Assembly (NCBI RefSeq): GCF_004297265.1
Contig: NZ_SCUT01000050.1
Coordinates: forward strand, 248,001-312,000
Length of the DNA: 64,000 nucleotides
Reading direction: 5' to 3'
DNA from: Reyranella sp.
GTDB lineage: Bacteria; Pseudomonadota; Alphaproteobacteria; Reyranellales; Reyranellaceae
Made by a program: the position numbers and the translations under genes. The notes under the pieces were generated by a model, which saw only the letters and a program-made list of their open reading frames with translations, was not told the origin of the DNA and did no database searches. Position 1 is the stretch's first letter; the number at the start of each line of letters is the position of its first letter. Shown one piece after another: positions 51,696 through 59,116 of this stretch.

Positions 51696-52547
51696 GTGTC
51701 CAATCAACGAACGATTTTCTGGCTGAGGCTCGCGACGCTGGTCGCCCTCTGCCTGCCCGCCGCCGATCTCGCCTGGCGCTGGTACACCGGCGATCTCGAG
51801 CCGCGCGCCGTGACGCTTGCCACGCACATCACCGGCGACTGGGCCGTCGTGTTCCTGCTGGTCTCGCTGGCGCTGACGCCCGCGCGCGCCGTGTTCGACT
51901 GGTCGCCGCTGATCCATATCCGGCGAAGGGTCGGCGTGGCCGCGGCGCTCTACGCGGTGGCCCACCTCCTGATCTACGTGCTCGACCAGAAATGGAACCT
52001 GGTGGTCGTCGCCACGGAGATCGTGAAACGCTTCTATCTCACCATCGGTTTCGTGGCCCTCCTCGCCCTGGTGGCGCTGGCGATCACCTCGACCAATGGC
52101 TGGCAGAAGCGGCTGAAGCGCAACTGGAAGCGCCTGCACTGGCTGGTCTATCCGGCCGTCACGCTGGCCCTCCTGCACTTCTTCATCCAGTCCAAGGTCA
52201 ATATCGGCGAGGCCGCCTTCGCCGCCGGACTGTTCGCCTGGCTGATGCTGTGGCGCGTGCTCCCGCCGAAGATCCGCACGGGCTTCGCCGGCCTGTTTCT
52301 GCTTGCCGCCGGCGCGACCCTGGTCACGGTGGTCTTCGAGGCCTCGTGGTACGGGCTGGTGAACAAGATCGATCCCCTGCGCGTCCTGGCCGCCAACCTC
52401 GATCCCGAGCTGGTGCCGCGACCGGCGCAGAAGGTGCTGGCGGTCTCGCTGCTGGTGATCGTCCTCGCGGCACTTCGGCGTGGACTCGCCTCGGCGAGCC
52501 GGCTCTGGACGCAGCGCTATATCCGGCGGACTATACCGACTTCCTGA
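51696..52547 (+). CDS. MsrQ-like heme-containing ferric reductase-domain membrane protein
   Basis: 283 residues with about seven membrane helices from a GTG start. The ferric-reductase-like core includes RRRVGVAAALYAVAHLLIYVL and KRNWKRLHWLVYPAVTLALLHF, matching MsrQ (formerly YedZ), which passes electrons to the periplasmic molybdoenzyme MsrP to repair oxidised methionine. The C-terminus is longer than in typical MsrQ (about 200 residues), adding roughly 80 residues. No MsrP gene is adjacent; instead molybdate transport genes follow 12 bp downstream. Confidence 0.8.
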   Translation: MSNQRTIFWLRLATLVALCLPAADLAWRWYTGDLEPRAVTLATHITGDWAVVFLLVSLALTPARAVFDWSPLIHIRRRVGVAAALYAVAHLLIYVLDQKWNLVVVATEIVKRFYLTIGFVALLALVALAITSTNGWQKRLKRNWKRLHWLVYPAVTLALLHFFIQSKVNIGEAAFAAGLFAWLMLWRVLPPKIRTGFAGLFLLAAGATLVTVVFEASWYGLVNKIDPLRVLAANLDPELVPRPAQKVLAVSLLVIVLAALRRGLASASRLWTQRYIRRTIPTS

Positions 52548-52559
52548 TCGGAAGAGGGT

Positions 52560-53246
52560 ATGACTCCGGAAGAATGGACGGCCGTACGGCTGAGCCTCCT
52601 GATCGCCACGACGGCGACGTTCGCCAGCCTGCCGTTCGGCATCGCCGTTGCCTGGCTGCTGGCGCGCGGCCGCTTCTGGGGCAGGAGCCTGCTCGACACG
52701 CTGGTTCACCTGCCCCTGATCATGCCGCCGGTCGTCACCGGCTACCTGCTGCTCCTGTCCTTCGGCCGGCGCGGGCCGGTCGGCTCGTTCCTGGCCGAGG
52801 AGTTCGGCATCGTTTTCTCCTTCCGCTGGACCGGTGCGGCGCTCGCCTGCGCCATCATGGGCTTCCCGCTGATGGTGCGCGCCATCCGCCTGTCCATCGA
52901 GGCGGTCGACCAGCGCCTCGAAGCCGCCGCGGGTACCCTGGGCGCCAACCCGCTCTGGGTCTTCGCCACCGTCACCCTGCCGCTCTGCCTGCCCGGCATC
53001 ATCGCCGGTGCCATCCTCGCCTTCGCCAAGTCGATGGGCGAGTTCGGCGCCACCATCACCTTCGTTTCCAACATTCCCGGCGAGACGCAGACCCTGCCGT
53101 CCTTGATCTACACGTTGACCCAGGTGCCGGGCGGCGACGCCGCCGCGATGCGGCTCACCCTGGTGTCGATCGCGATCTCCATGCTGGCGCTGCTCGGCTC
53201 GGAGCTGCTGGCCAAGCGTATCGGCGCACGGCGGCAAACGGCATGA
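52560..53246 (+). CDS. modB: Molybdate ABC transporter permease
   Basis: 228 residues, five to six membrane helices and the MetI-type permease loop (EAAAGTLGANPLWVFATVTLPLCLPGIIAG). The N-terminal LSLLIATTATFASLPFGIAVAWLLARG and FAKSMGEFGATITFVSNIPGETQTLP are the ModB signature stretches. It forms the molybdate channel with ModC. It overlaps modC by four bases (ATGA). No ModA receptor gene is next to it, which is unusual. Confidence 0.93.
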   Translation: MTPEEWTAVRLSLLIATTATFASLPFGIAVAWLLARGRFWGRSLLDTLVHLPLIMPPVVTGYLLLLSFGRRGPVGSFLAEEFGIVFSFRWTGAALACAIMGFPLMVRAIRLSIEAVDQRLEAAAGTLGANPLWVFATVTLPLCLPGIIAGAILAFAKSMGEFGATITFVSNIPGETQTLPSLIYTLTQVPGGDAAAMRLTLVSIAISMLALLGSELLAKRIGARRQTA

Positions 53247-54304
53247 GCCTGGACATCGACGTCGACCACAGGCGCGGCAATTTCCGGCTCCAGGCGCGCT
53301 TCACGGCCGCGCCGGGACTGACGGCGCTGTTCGGCCGTTCGGGCTCCGGCAAGACCAGCCTGGTCAACATCGCGGGCGGCCTGATCCGTCCGGACCGCGG
53401 CCGCATCGCCATCGACGGCCAGACGCTTGTCGACACCGAACGCGGCGTCTGCGTGCCCGCCCATCGCAGGCGCATCGGCTACGTCTTCCAGGACAGCCGG
53501 CTGTTTCCGCATCTCAGCGTGCGGCGCAACCTTCTCTACGGGCGCTGGTTCGCGCGCGGCGACGGCGGTGCGGCGGCCGATCTCGGCAGCGTCGTCGAGC
53601 TGCTGGGCATCGGCCATTTGCTGGAACGCGACCCCGACTCGCTGTCGGGCGGCGAGAAGCAGAGGGTCGCCATCGGCCGCGCCCTGCTCGCGAGACCGCG
53701 GCTGGTCCTGATGGACGAACCGCTCGCCTCGCTCGACGAAGCGCGGCGCGCCGAGATCCTGCCCTTCATCGAGCGGCTGCGCGACGAAGCGGGCGTCCCC
53801 ATCCTCTATGTCAGCCATTCGGTCGCCGAAGTCGCCCGGCTCGCCACGACGGTCGTGATCCTGAGCGAGGGCACGGTGGCAGCCGTCGGGCCGGTCCAGG
53901 ACATCCTGCCGATGGCCGATGCCGCCGATGGCGGCGCGGTGCTGGAGGCGCGGATCGTCCGGCACGACGAGACGTTCCACCTCTCGGTGCTGGAAAGCGC
54001 CGCGGGCGAGCTGCAGGTGCCGCGGCTCGATGCGCCCGCCGGCGCACATGTCCGTGCCTATATCCGCGCCCGCGACGTGATGCTGAGCCTCCGGCCTCCC
54101 GAGGACATCAGCGCGCTGAACGTGCTGGCCGGGCGCATCGCGTCCATCAGCGCGACGACGAATGCGCAGGCCGATGTCCGCCTGGACTGCAGCGGCGCCG
54201 TCCTGATGGCCCGGCTGACCGCCAAATCGGTCGACCGCCTGGCCCTGGCGCCCGGACGGCCGGTCTATGCCGTCGTCAAGAGCATGTCATTCGAACGCAG
54301 TTAA
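53243..54304 (+). CDS. modC: Molybdate ABC transporter ATPase
   Basis: 353 residues. ATPase domain with Walker A GRSGSGKTSLV, Q-loop YVFQDSRLFPHL, signature LSGGEKQRVAIGRAL and Walker B RLVLMDEPLASLD, followed by a C-terminal TOBE/Mop domain (ALNVLAGRIASIS to VVKSMSFE) that binds molybdate. Drives uptake for the molybdenum cofactor needed by the two CoxL-type hydroxylases in this window. Translationally coupled to modB. Confidence 0.95.
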   Translation: MSLDIDVDHRRGNFRLQARFTAAPGLTALFGRSGSGKTSLVNIAGGLIRPDRGRIAIDGQTLVDTERGVCVPAHRRRIGYVFQDSRLFPHLSVRRNLLYGRWFARGDGGAAADLGSVVELLGIGHLLERDPDSLSGGEKQRVAIGRALLARPRLVLMDEPLASLDEARRAEILPFIERLRDEAGVPILYVSHSVAEVARLATTVVILSEGTVAAVGPVQDILPMADAADGGAVLEARIVRHDETFHLSVLESAAGELQVPRLDAPAGAHVRAYIRARDVMLSLRPPEDISALNVLAGRIASISATTNAQADVRLDCSGAVLMARLTAKSVDRLALAPGRPVYAVVKSMSFERS

Positions 54305-54339
54305 CTGCGCTAGAGTGAGGGGGGCCGACCGGTCCGCCA

Positions 54340-55980
54340 ATGAACGCGAGGAACCGAATGAAATCGATGCCGCTGCCGCTCTCGCCGCGATTCATCACCT
54401 GGACGCTGGCGACGCTCTTCGCCGTCCTGCTGGGAGCGGCCTGGGCCGTCGATCCCCGCTCCTGGTGGATCGGCATCGCTTTCCTCATCGCCCTCTTCCT
54501 CGCCTGCGTCGGCCTCTACGATTATTTCCAGACCAAGCACGCGGTGCTGCGCAATTATCCGATCGCCGCGCATCTGCGCTTCATCTTCGAGGCGATCCGG
54601 CCCGAGATGCGCCAGTACTTCTTCGAGGGCGAGAAGGACGGCATGCCCTTCCCGCGCGACCGGCGCGCGATCGTCTACCAGCGCGCCAAGTCGACGCTCG
54701 ACGTCCGGCCCTTCGGCACCACCCACGACGTCTATGCCGAAGGCTACGAATGGATGACCCATTCGATCTCGCCGACCCCGGTCAGCAAGGAGCCGTTCCG
54801 CATCACCATCGGCGGGCCGGATTGCACGCAGCCCTACTCGGCCTCGATCTTCAACATCTCGGCCATGAGCTTCGGGGCGCTCAGCGCCAACGCCATCCGC
54901 GCGCTGAACAGCGGTGCCAAGCTGGGCGGCTTCGCCCACGATACCGGCGAGGGCGGCTACAGCCCCTATCACCGCGAGGGCGGCGGCGACATCATCTGGG
55001 AGATCGGCTCGGGCTATTTCGGCGCCCGCAACGCCGACGGCACCTTCTCGGCCGAGAAGTTCGCCGCCGGCGCCGCCAACCCGCAGGTCAAGATGGTCGA
55101 GCTGAAGCTCAGCCAGGGCGCCAAGCCCGGCCATGGCGGCGTGCTGCCGGGCCCCAAGGTCAGCGAGGAGATCGCCCTGACGCGCGGCGTGCCGGTCGGT
55201 GTGGACTGCATCTCGCCCTCGCACCACACGGCGTTCACGACACCCATCGAGATGATGCAGTTCATCGCCGAGATGAGGCGTCTCTCGGGCGGCAAGCCGG
55301 CCGGCTTCAAGCTCTGTGTCGGCCATGAATGGGAATTCCTGGCGATCTGCAAGGCGATGCTGGAAACCGGCATCTATCCCGACTTCATCGTCGTCGACGG
55401 CAAGGAGGGCGGCACCGGCGCGGCGCCGCTGGAATTCCTCGACCATGTCGGCAAGCCGATGCGGCAGGGCCTGCACATCGTGCACAATGCCCTGGTGGGC
55501 ATCGGCGCCCGTCATCGGGTCAAGATCGGCGCCGCCGGCAAGATCGTCACCGGCTTCGACATCGTCCGGACGATGGCGCTGGGCGCCGACTGGTGCAACT
55601 CGGCGCGCGGCTTCATGTTCGCCGTGGGCTGCATCCAGTCGCAGTCCTGCCACACCGATCGCTGCCCCACCGGCGTCGCCACCCAGGACCCGACGCGCCA
55701 GCGGGCGCTGGTCGTACCGGACAAGATGGAACGGGTGGCGAACTTCCACCGCGCCACGCTGGCCGAGCTAGCCGAGCTGACCGCCGCGGCCGGCCTCGAC
55801 CATCCGACCGACTTCAAGCCCATCCATATTTCCCGCCGCGTCTCGCCGAGCATCGTGGCGACCTATGCCGACCTCTATCCGGCGCTGGCCGAGGGTGAGC
55901 TGGTGTCGGGCACCAGCGACAAGCGTTGGCGGCGGGCCTGGGACATGGCTCACACCGGTTCGTTCCGCGCGACGGCCTGA
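54340..55980 (+). CDS. Membrane-tethered glutamate synthase-like FMN protein (GltB2 type)
   Basis: 546 residues. Two membrane helices at about 18-37 and 43-60, then the FMN-binding central domain of glutamate synthase: FNISAMSFGALSANAIRAL, GGLF-like flavin loops, KPGHGGVLPG and DGKEGGTGAAPLEF. The [3Fe-4S] cysteines are retained in CIQSQSCHTDRCPTG. It lacks the amidotransferase domain and is found in bacteria and archaea as a stand-alone synthase-like protein. The natural reaction is unclear. It follows modC by 35 bp and may be read through with it. Confidence 0.88.
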   Translation: MNARNRMKSMPLPLSPRFITWTLATLFAVLLGAAWAVDPRSWWIGIAFLIALFLACVGLYDYFQTKHAVLRNYPIAAHLRFIFEAIRPEMRQYFFEGEKDGMPFPRDRRAIVYQRAKSTLDVRPFGTTHDVYAEGYEWMTHSISPTPVSKEPFRITIGGPDCTQPYSASIFNISAMSFGALSANAIRALNSGAKLGGFAHDTGEGGYSPYHREGGGDIIWEIGSGYFGARNADGTFSAEKFAAGAANPQVKMVELKLSQGAKPGHGGVLPGPKVSEEIALTRGVPVGVDCISPSHHTAFTTPIEMMQFIAEMRRLSGGKPAGFKLCVGHEWEFLAICKAMLETGIYPDFIVVDGKEGGTGAAPLEFLDHVGKPMRQGLHIVHNALVGIGARHRVKIGAAGKIVTGFDIVRTMALGADWCNSARGFMFAVGCIQSQSCHTDRCPTGVATQDPTRQRALVVPDKMERVANFHRATLAELAELTAAAGLDHPTDFKPIHISRRVSPSIVATYADLYPALAEGELVSGTSDKRWRRAWDMAHTGSFRATA

Positions 55981-56007
55981 GTCCGCGCAAACCTGTTGCG
56001 ATTCCCC

Positions 56008-56037
56008 TTTGGTTGGCCCAGCAATTAGCCAACCAAA
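56008..56037. promoter_or_regulatory. Inverted repeat upstream of the aminotransferase
   Basis: TTTGGTTGGC and GCCAACCAAA, perfect ten-base arms with a ten-base spacer, 12 bp before the aminotransferase ATG and 28 bp after the preceding stop. It may be an operator, a small terminator for the gene before it, or a leader hairpin. Confidence 0.4.
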
Positions 56038-56049
56038 GAGGAAACGACC

Positions 56050-57279
56050 ATGACCGCTCCGTTCGATTTCGCGCCCCTGCTGGCGCCCGGCACACCCGCG
56101 CCCGCCGCCAAGTGGAACGGATTCCCGAAGTACAATTTCATCGGCGGCCACAACGACGCCGGCAACGTGCCCGTGCAGGCGCTGATCGACGCGGCGACGG
56201 CCGTCCTGACGCGCGAGGGCGCGACCCTGGCGACCTATGGCCTGAACAGCGGCCCGCTGGGCTACAAGCCCTTGCGCGAATTCCTCTCGGCCAAGCTCAA
56301 GGACCATGCCGGAATCGAATGCGCGTCGGACGAGATCCTGATCACCTCGGGCTCGATGCAGGGCCTCGAGCTGATCAACAGCCTGCTGGTGACGAAGGGC
56401 GACACCGTCATCATCGAGCAGGAGACCTATGGCGGCGCGCTCACCAAGCTGAACAAGATCGGCGCCAACGTCGTCGGCATCCCGCTCGACCATGAGGGCC
56501 TGCGCCTCGACGTGCTGAAGCAGAAGCTCGAGGAGCTGAAGCAGAAGGGCATCAAGCCCAAGTACATCTACACGATCCCGACGGTGCAGAACCCGACCGG
56601 CGCCATCATGGGCGAGGCGCGCCGCGCCGAGCTGCTGAAGATCGCCGCCGAGTACGGCGTCATGATCTTCGAGGACGAGTGCTATTCCGACCTGATCTGG
56701 AGCGGCAAGCGTCCGCCCTCGCTCTACGCCATGGCCAGGGGCGAAGGCGTGATCTTCATCGGCTCCTTCTCCAAGTCGATCGCGCCGGCACTGCGGGTCG
56801 GCTACATCGTGGCCAAGTGGGAGATCCTCGGCCGCATCCTCGGCCTGAAGCAGGACGCCGGTTCCGGCGCGCTCGAGCAGATGGTGCTGGCGGAGTTTTG
56901 CAAGCAGCACTTCACCAACCACGTGCCGAAGCTCAACAAGACCCTGTCGGCCAAGCTGCAGGTCCTGCGCGAGGCGCTGGCCGAGCAGTTCGGCACCGAT
57001 GCCGAATTCGGCGATCCCGAGGGCGGCATCTACCTCTGGATCAAGCTGCCCGACAACGTGGACACCACCAAGCTCGCCCAGGCGGCGCTCGCCGCCGGCG
57101 TGTCGCTCAATCCCGGCCCGGAATGGTCGACCAACAAGGACTATGCCCGCTCGCGCCTGCGGCTCTGCTTCGCCAATCCCGAGCCCGAGACGATCCGCAA
57201 GGGCGTCGAGGTCCTGGCCGACGTCTGCCGCCGCGAATTCGGCGTGCCGCTGCGCTCGGCCAACGTCGAGAAGAAGTAA
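56050..57279 (+). CDS. PLP-dependent class I/II aminotransferase
   Basis: 409 residues. Fold type I features: YGLNSGPLGYKPLREFL, PLP-phosphate region ITSGSMQGLELIN, TIPTVQNPTGAIMG with the conserved Asn-Pro, and the Schiff-base Lys242 in FIGSFSKSIAPALRVGY. It resembles 2-aminoadipate and valine-pyruvate aminotransferases (LysN/AvtA group). The substrate is unknown. AGAGGAAAC precedes the ATG. Separated from the preceding GltB-like gene by 69 bp with an inverted repeat. Confidence 0.92.
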   Translation: MTAPFDFAPLLAPGTPAPAAKWNGFPKYNFIGGHNDAGNVPVQALIDAATAVLTREGATLATYGLNSGPLGYKPLREFLSAKLKDHAGIECASDEILITSGSMQGLELINSLLVTKGDTVIIEQETYGGALTKLNKIGANVVGIPLDHEGLRLDVLKQKLEELKQKGIKPKYIYTIPTVQNPTGAIMGEARRAELLKIAAEYGVMIFEDECYSDLIWSGKRPPSLYAMARGEGVIFIGSFSKSIAPALRVGYIVAKWEILGRILGLKQDAGSGALEQMVLAEFCKQHFTNHVPKLNKTLSAKLQVLREALAEQFGTDAEFGDPEGGIYLWIKLPDNVDTTKLAQAALAAGVSLNPGPEWSTNKDYARSRLRLCFANPEPETIRKGVEVLADVCRREFGVPLRSANVEKK

Positions 57280-57302
57280 TTCTTCCTCCTTTGTCGGAGG
57301 AT

Positions 57303-57384
57303 CAATGGAGCACGCCACTCCAGTGGCGCCCAGGCCCGATCGAGCGGTAAGGCATGAGCGCCACTGGAGTGGCGCGCTCCATTG
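57303..57384. repeat. Long inverted repeat, family B copy 2
   Basis: 27-base arms at 57303-57329 and 57358-57384 that match except at one position; the core is the same as in the copy at 36897-36969. Again it lies between convergent genes (aminotransferase and VOC protein). Confidence 0.85.
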
Positions 57385-57401
57385 GGAGACCTTGACCAGC
57401 C

Positions 57402-57821
57402 TCACATCTCCTGCGGGACAATCACCATCCACGAGACGCCGAACTTGTCGGCGACGCAGCCGAAGCGCGGCGAGAAGAACGTCTTGCCGATCGGCATCTG
57501 GATCTGGCCCTCCTTGGCCAGCGCCGCGAAGGCCTTGTCCGCTTCGGCTTCGTTGGCGACGTTGAGCGCCAGCGAGAAGCCCTGGAAATTGGTCTTGCCG
57601 TCGCTGCCCATGCCGTCCGAGCACATGATCATCGCGTCGCCGATATGCATGCTGGCGTGCATGACGGATTCGGGATCGACCTTCATATGCTCCATGGCGC
57701 CCTTGTCGGGGTTCTCCTTGAAGCGCATCAGCATGTCGACCCTGGCGCCGAGCTTCTCCTTGTAGAAGTCGAGCGCTTCCTCGCAGCGGCCGTTGAAGAA
57801 CAGGTAAGGTTGAATGGCCAT
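57402..57821 (-). CDS. VOC-superfamily protein (PhnB-like)
   Basis: 139 residues. Glyoxalase/bleomycin-resistance fold typical of PhnB (MAIQPYLFFNGRCEEALDFYKEKLGARVDML, then HASMHIGDAMIMCSDG and FSPRFGCVADKFGVSWMV). The family includes isomerases, dioxygenases and many proteins of unknown role. It follows the YceI gene by 14 bp in the same operon. No specific substrate is evident. Confidence 0.9.
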   Translation of the reverse strand: MAIQPYLFFNGRCEEALDFYKEKLGARVDMLMRFKENPDKGAMEHMKVDPESVMHASMHIGDAMIMCSDGMGSDGKTNFQGFSLALNVANEAEADKAFAALAKEGQIQMPIGKTFFSPRFGCVADKFGVSWMVIVPQEM

Positions 57822-57835
57822 GTCTCTCTCCTTTG

Positions 57836-58468
57836 CTAGGGGTTCTTCTCGAACTCGGTATCGATCTGGATCTGGATCGGATCGGTGAAGAGCGACGGCA
57901 GGCCGTAATCCTGCGGATTGATGGTGGCGACGGCGTGAACGCCGATCCTCGGCTTGTTGTCGAAGCCCTTGCCTGCGCCGCCCAGTTCGACGTCGAAGGT
58001 CACGGGCTTCGTCTTTCCCATGAGGGTGAACTGTCCTTCGACCTTGCCGCGCGTCTTGTCGACGGGCTTGAACGCGGTCGAGACGAAGGTGGCTTCGGGA
58101 AAGGCTTTCGACTTCAGGAAGTTTTCGCCCGCCAGTTCCTCCGCGAAACCCTTGACGTTGGTCGTGATCGAGGCCGTCTCGACCGAGGCCGAGAGCTTCG
58201 ACTTCTCGATCGCCGCGGGATCCCAGGTGAGCGAGCCCTTGGCGCGGTCGAAGCGGAACACGCTCTGCGAGTAGCCGATATGGGAGACGCGGACGATGAC
58301 GGCGGTATGCATCTCGTCGAGCGTATAGGCGCCGGCCGTCGCCAGCGCGATGTCCCGCTCCCCGGCAAAGACACCGGGCGGCAGGGCCATGGGTGCAGGC
58401 GCCTGTGCCAGTGCTGCCATCGGACCCATCGCCAGAACGACGGCGAACGTACGCAATACGCGGTTCAT
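57836..58468 (-). CDS. YceI-family periplasmic lipid-binding protein
   Basis: 210 residues with a signal peptide (MNRVLRTFAVVLAMGPMAALAQA). The lipocalin-like YceI barrel includes DEMHTAVIVRVSHIGYSQSVF, KLSASVETASITTN, FPEATFVSTAFKP and VTFDVELGG. It binds isoprenoid-type lipids in the periplasm. The ATG at 58468 follows CGAGGAGG. Middle gene of the SRPBCC-YceI-VOC operon. Confidence 0.92.
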   Translation of the reverse strand: MNRVLRTFAVVLAMGPMAALAQAPAPMALPPGVFAGERDIALATAGAYTLDEMHTAVIVRVSHIGYSQSVFRFDRAKGSLTWDPAAIEKSKLSASVETASITTNVKGFAEELAGENFLKSKAFPEATFVSTAFKPVDKTRGKVEGQFTLMGKTKPVTFDVELGGAGKGFDNKPRIGVHAVATINPQDYGLPSLFTDPIQIQIDTEFEKNP

Positions 58469-58494
58469 ATGAATCCTCCTCGACAAGTGTGTGT

Positions 58495-59031
58495 TCACTT
58501 CTCGACGACGGTCTTGAGCTTCGCCAATCCTGCCGCGAAATCCCGGCCGATCATGTCGTCCATGTCCATGAAGGTGCCGATCAGCTTGGTCATGAAGGTG
58601 CTGGGACCGTACATCGCCCAGGTGACAATCGTCTGACCGCCCTTCGGTTCCACCGTCAGTTCGGCCGTGTTGTGACCTTCGAATGGTTTCAGGAAGTCGA
58701 GCTTGATCACGACCTTGTTCGGCGGCTTGGAGTCGACGATCTCCATGCGGCCCTTGCCGACACTGTCGTTGCCGTCCCATTCATAGACGGCGCCCTTGCC
58801 GCTCTCGGCGCCGCTGTAGGTGCGCTTCATCGCGGGATCGCGGCCCTCGTAGGGCGACCACTCCGTCCACCGCTTCAGCCCCTCGATGTAGGGAAAGATC
58901 TTCTCGGGCGGCGCGTTCATGGTCGCTGTCCGCTGGACACGGAACGAATCGGGCTTGGTCGAGGCGTAGATCAGGATCGCCGCAATCGCCACGATGACGC
59001 CCGCGCCGACGATGGTCAGGATCTTCCGCAT
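58495..59031 (-). CDS. SRPBCC-family (START-like) protein with N-terminal membrane anchor
   Basis: 178 residues. One hydrophobic helix at the N-terminus (ILTIVGAGVIVAIAAILIYAS) is followed by a START-like pocket domain: NAPPEKIFPYIEGLKRWTEWSPYEGRDPAMK, then YEWDGNDSVGKGRMEI and a final TKLIGTFMDMDDMIGRDF. It probably binds a hydrophobic ligand at the membrane. First gene of the operon; a palindrome lies 17 bp upstream of its start. Confidence 0.88.
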   Translation of the reverse strand: MRKILTIVGAGVIVAIAAILIYASTKPDSFRVQRTATMNAPPEKIFPYIEGLKRWTEWSPYEGRDPAMKRTYSGAESGKGAVYEWDGNDSVGKGRMEIVDSKPPNKVVIKLDFLKPFEGHNTAELTVEPKGGQTIVTWAMYGPSTFMTKLIGTFMDMDDMIGRDFAAGLAKLKTVVEK

Positions 59032-59048
59032 TCGGCCGCACCACCTTT

Positions 59049-59068
59049 AGTTAACCAACAAGTTAACT
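59049..59068. promoter_or_regulatory. Candidate operator of the SRPBCC-YceI-VOC operon
   Basis: AGTTAAC-CAACAA-GTTAACT, a perfect seven-base inverted repeat and an AT-rich island in GC-rich DNA, directly upstream of the operon's first ATG. Such GTTAAC-type palindromes are the kind bound by ArsR-like regulators that often accompany SRPBCC and VOC genes. No regulator gene is adjacent. Confidence 0.5.
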
Positions 59069-59116
59069 CTAGGACGATATGGAGGCCGTCGTCAATCCAC
59101 GGCGCCGGCCTTGGCT

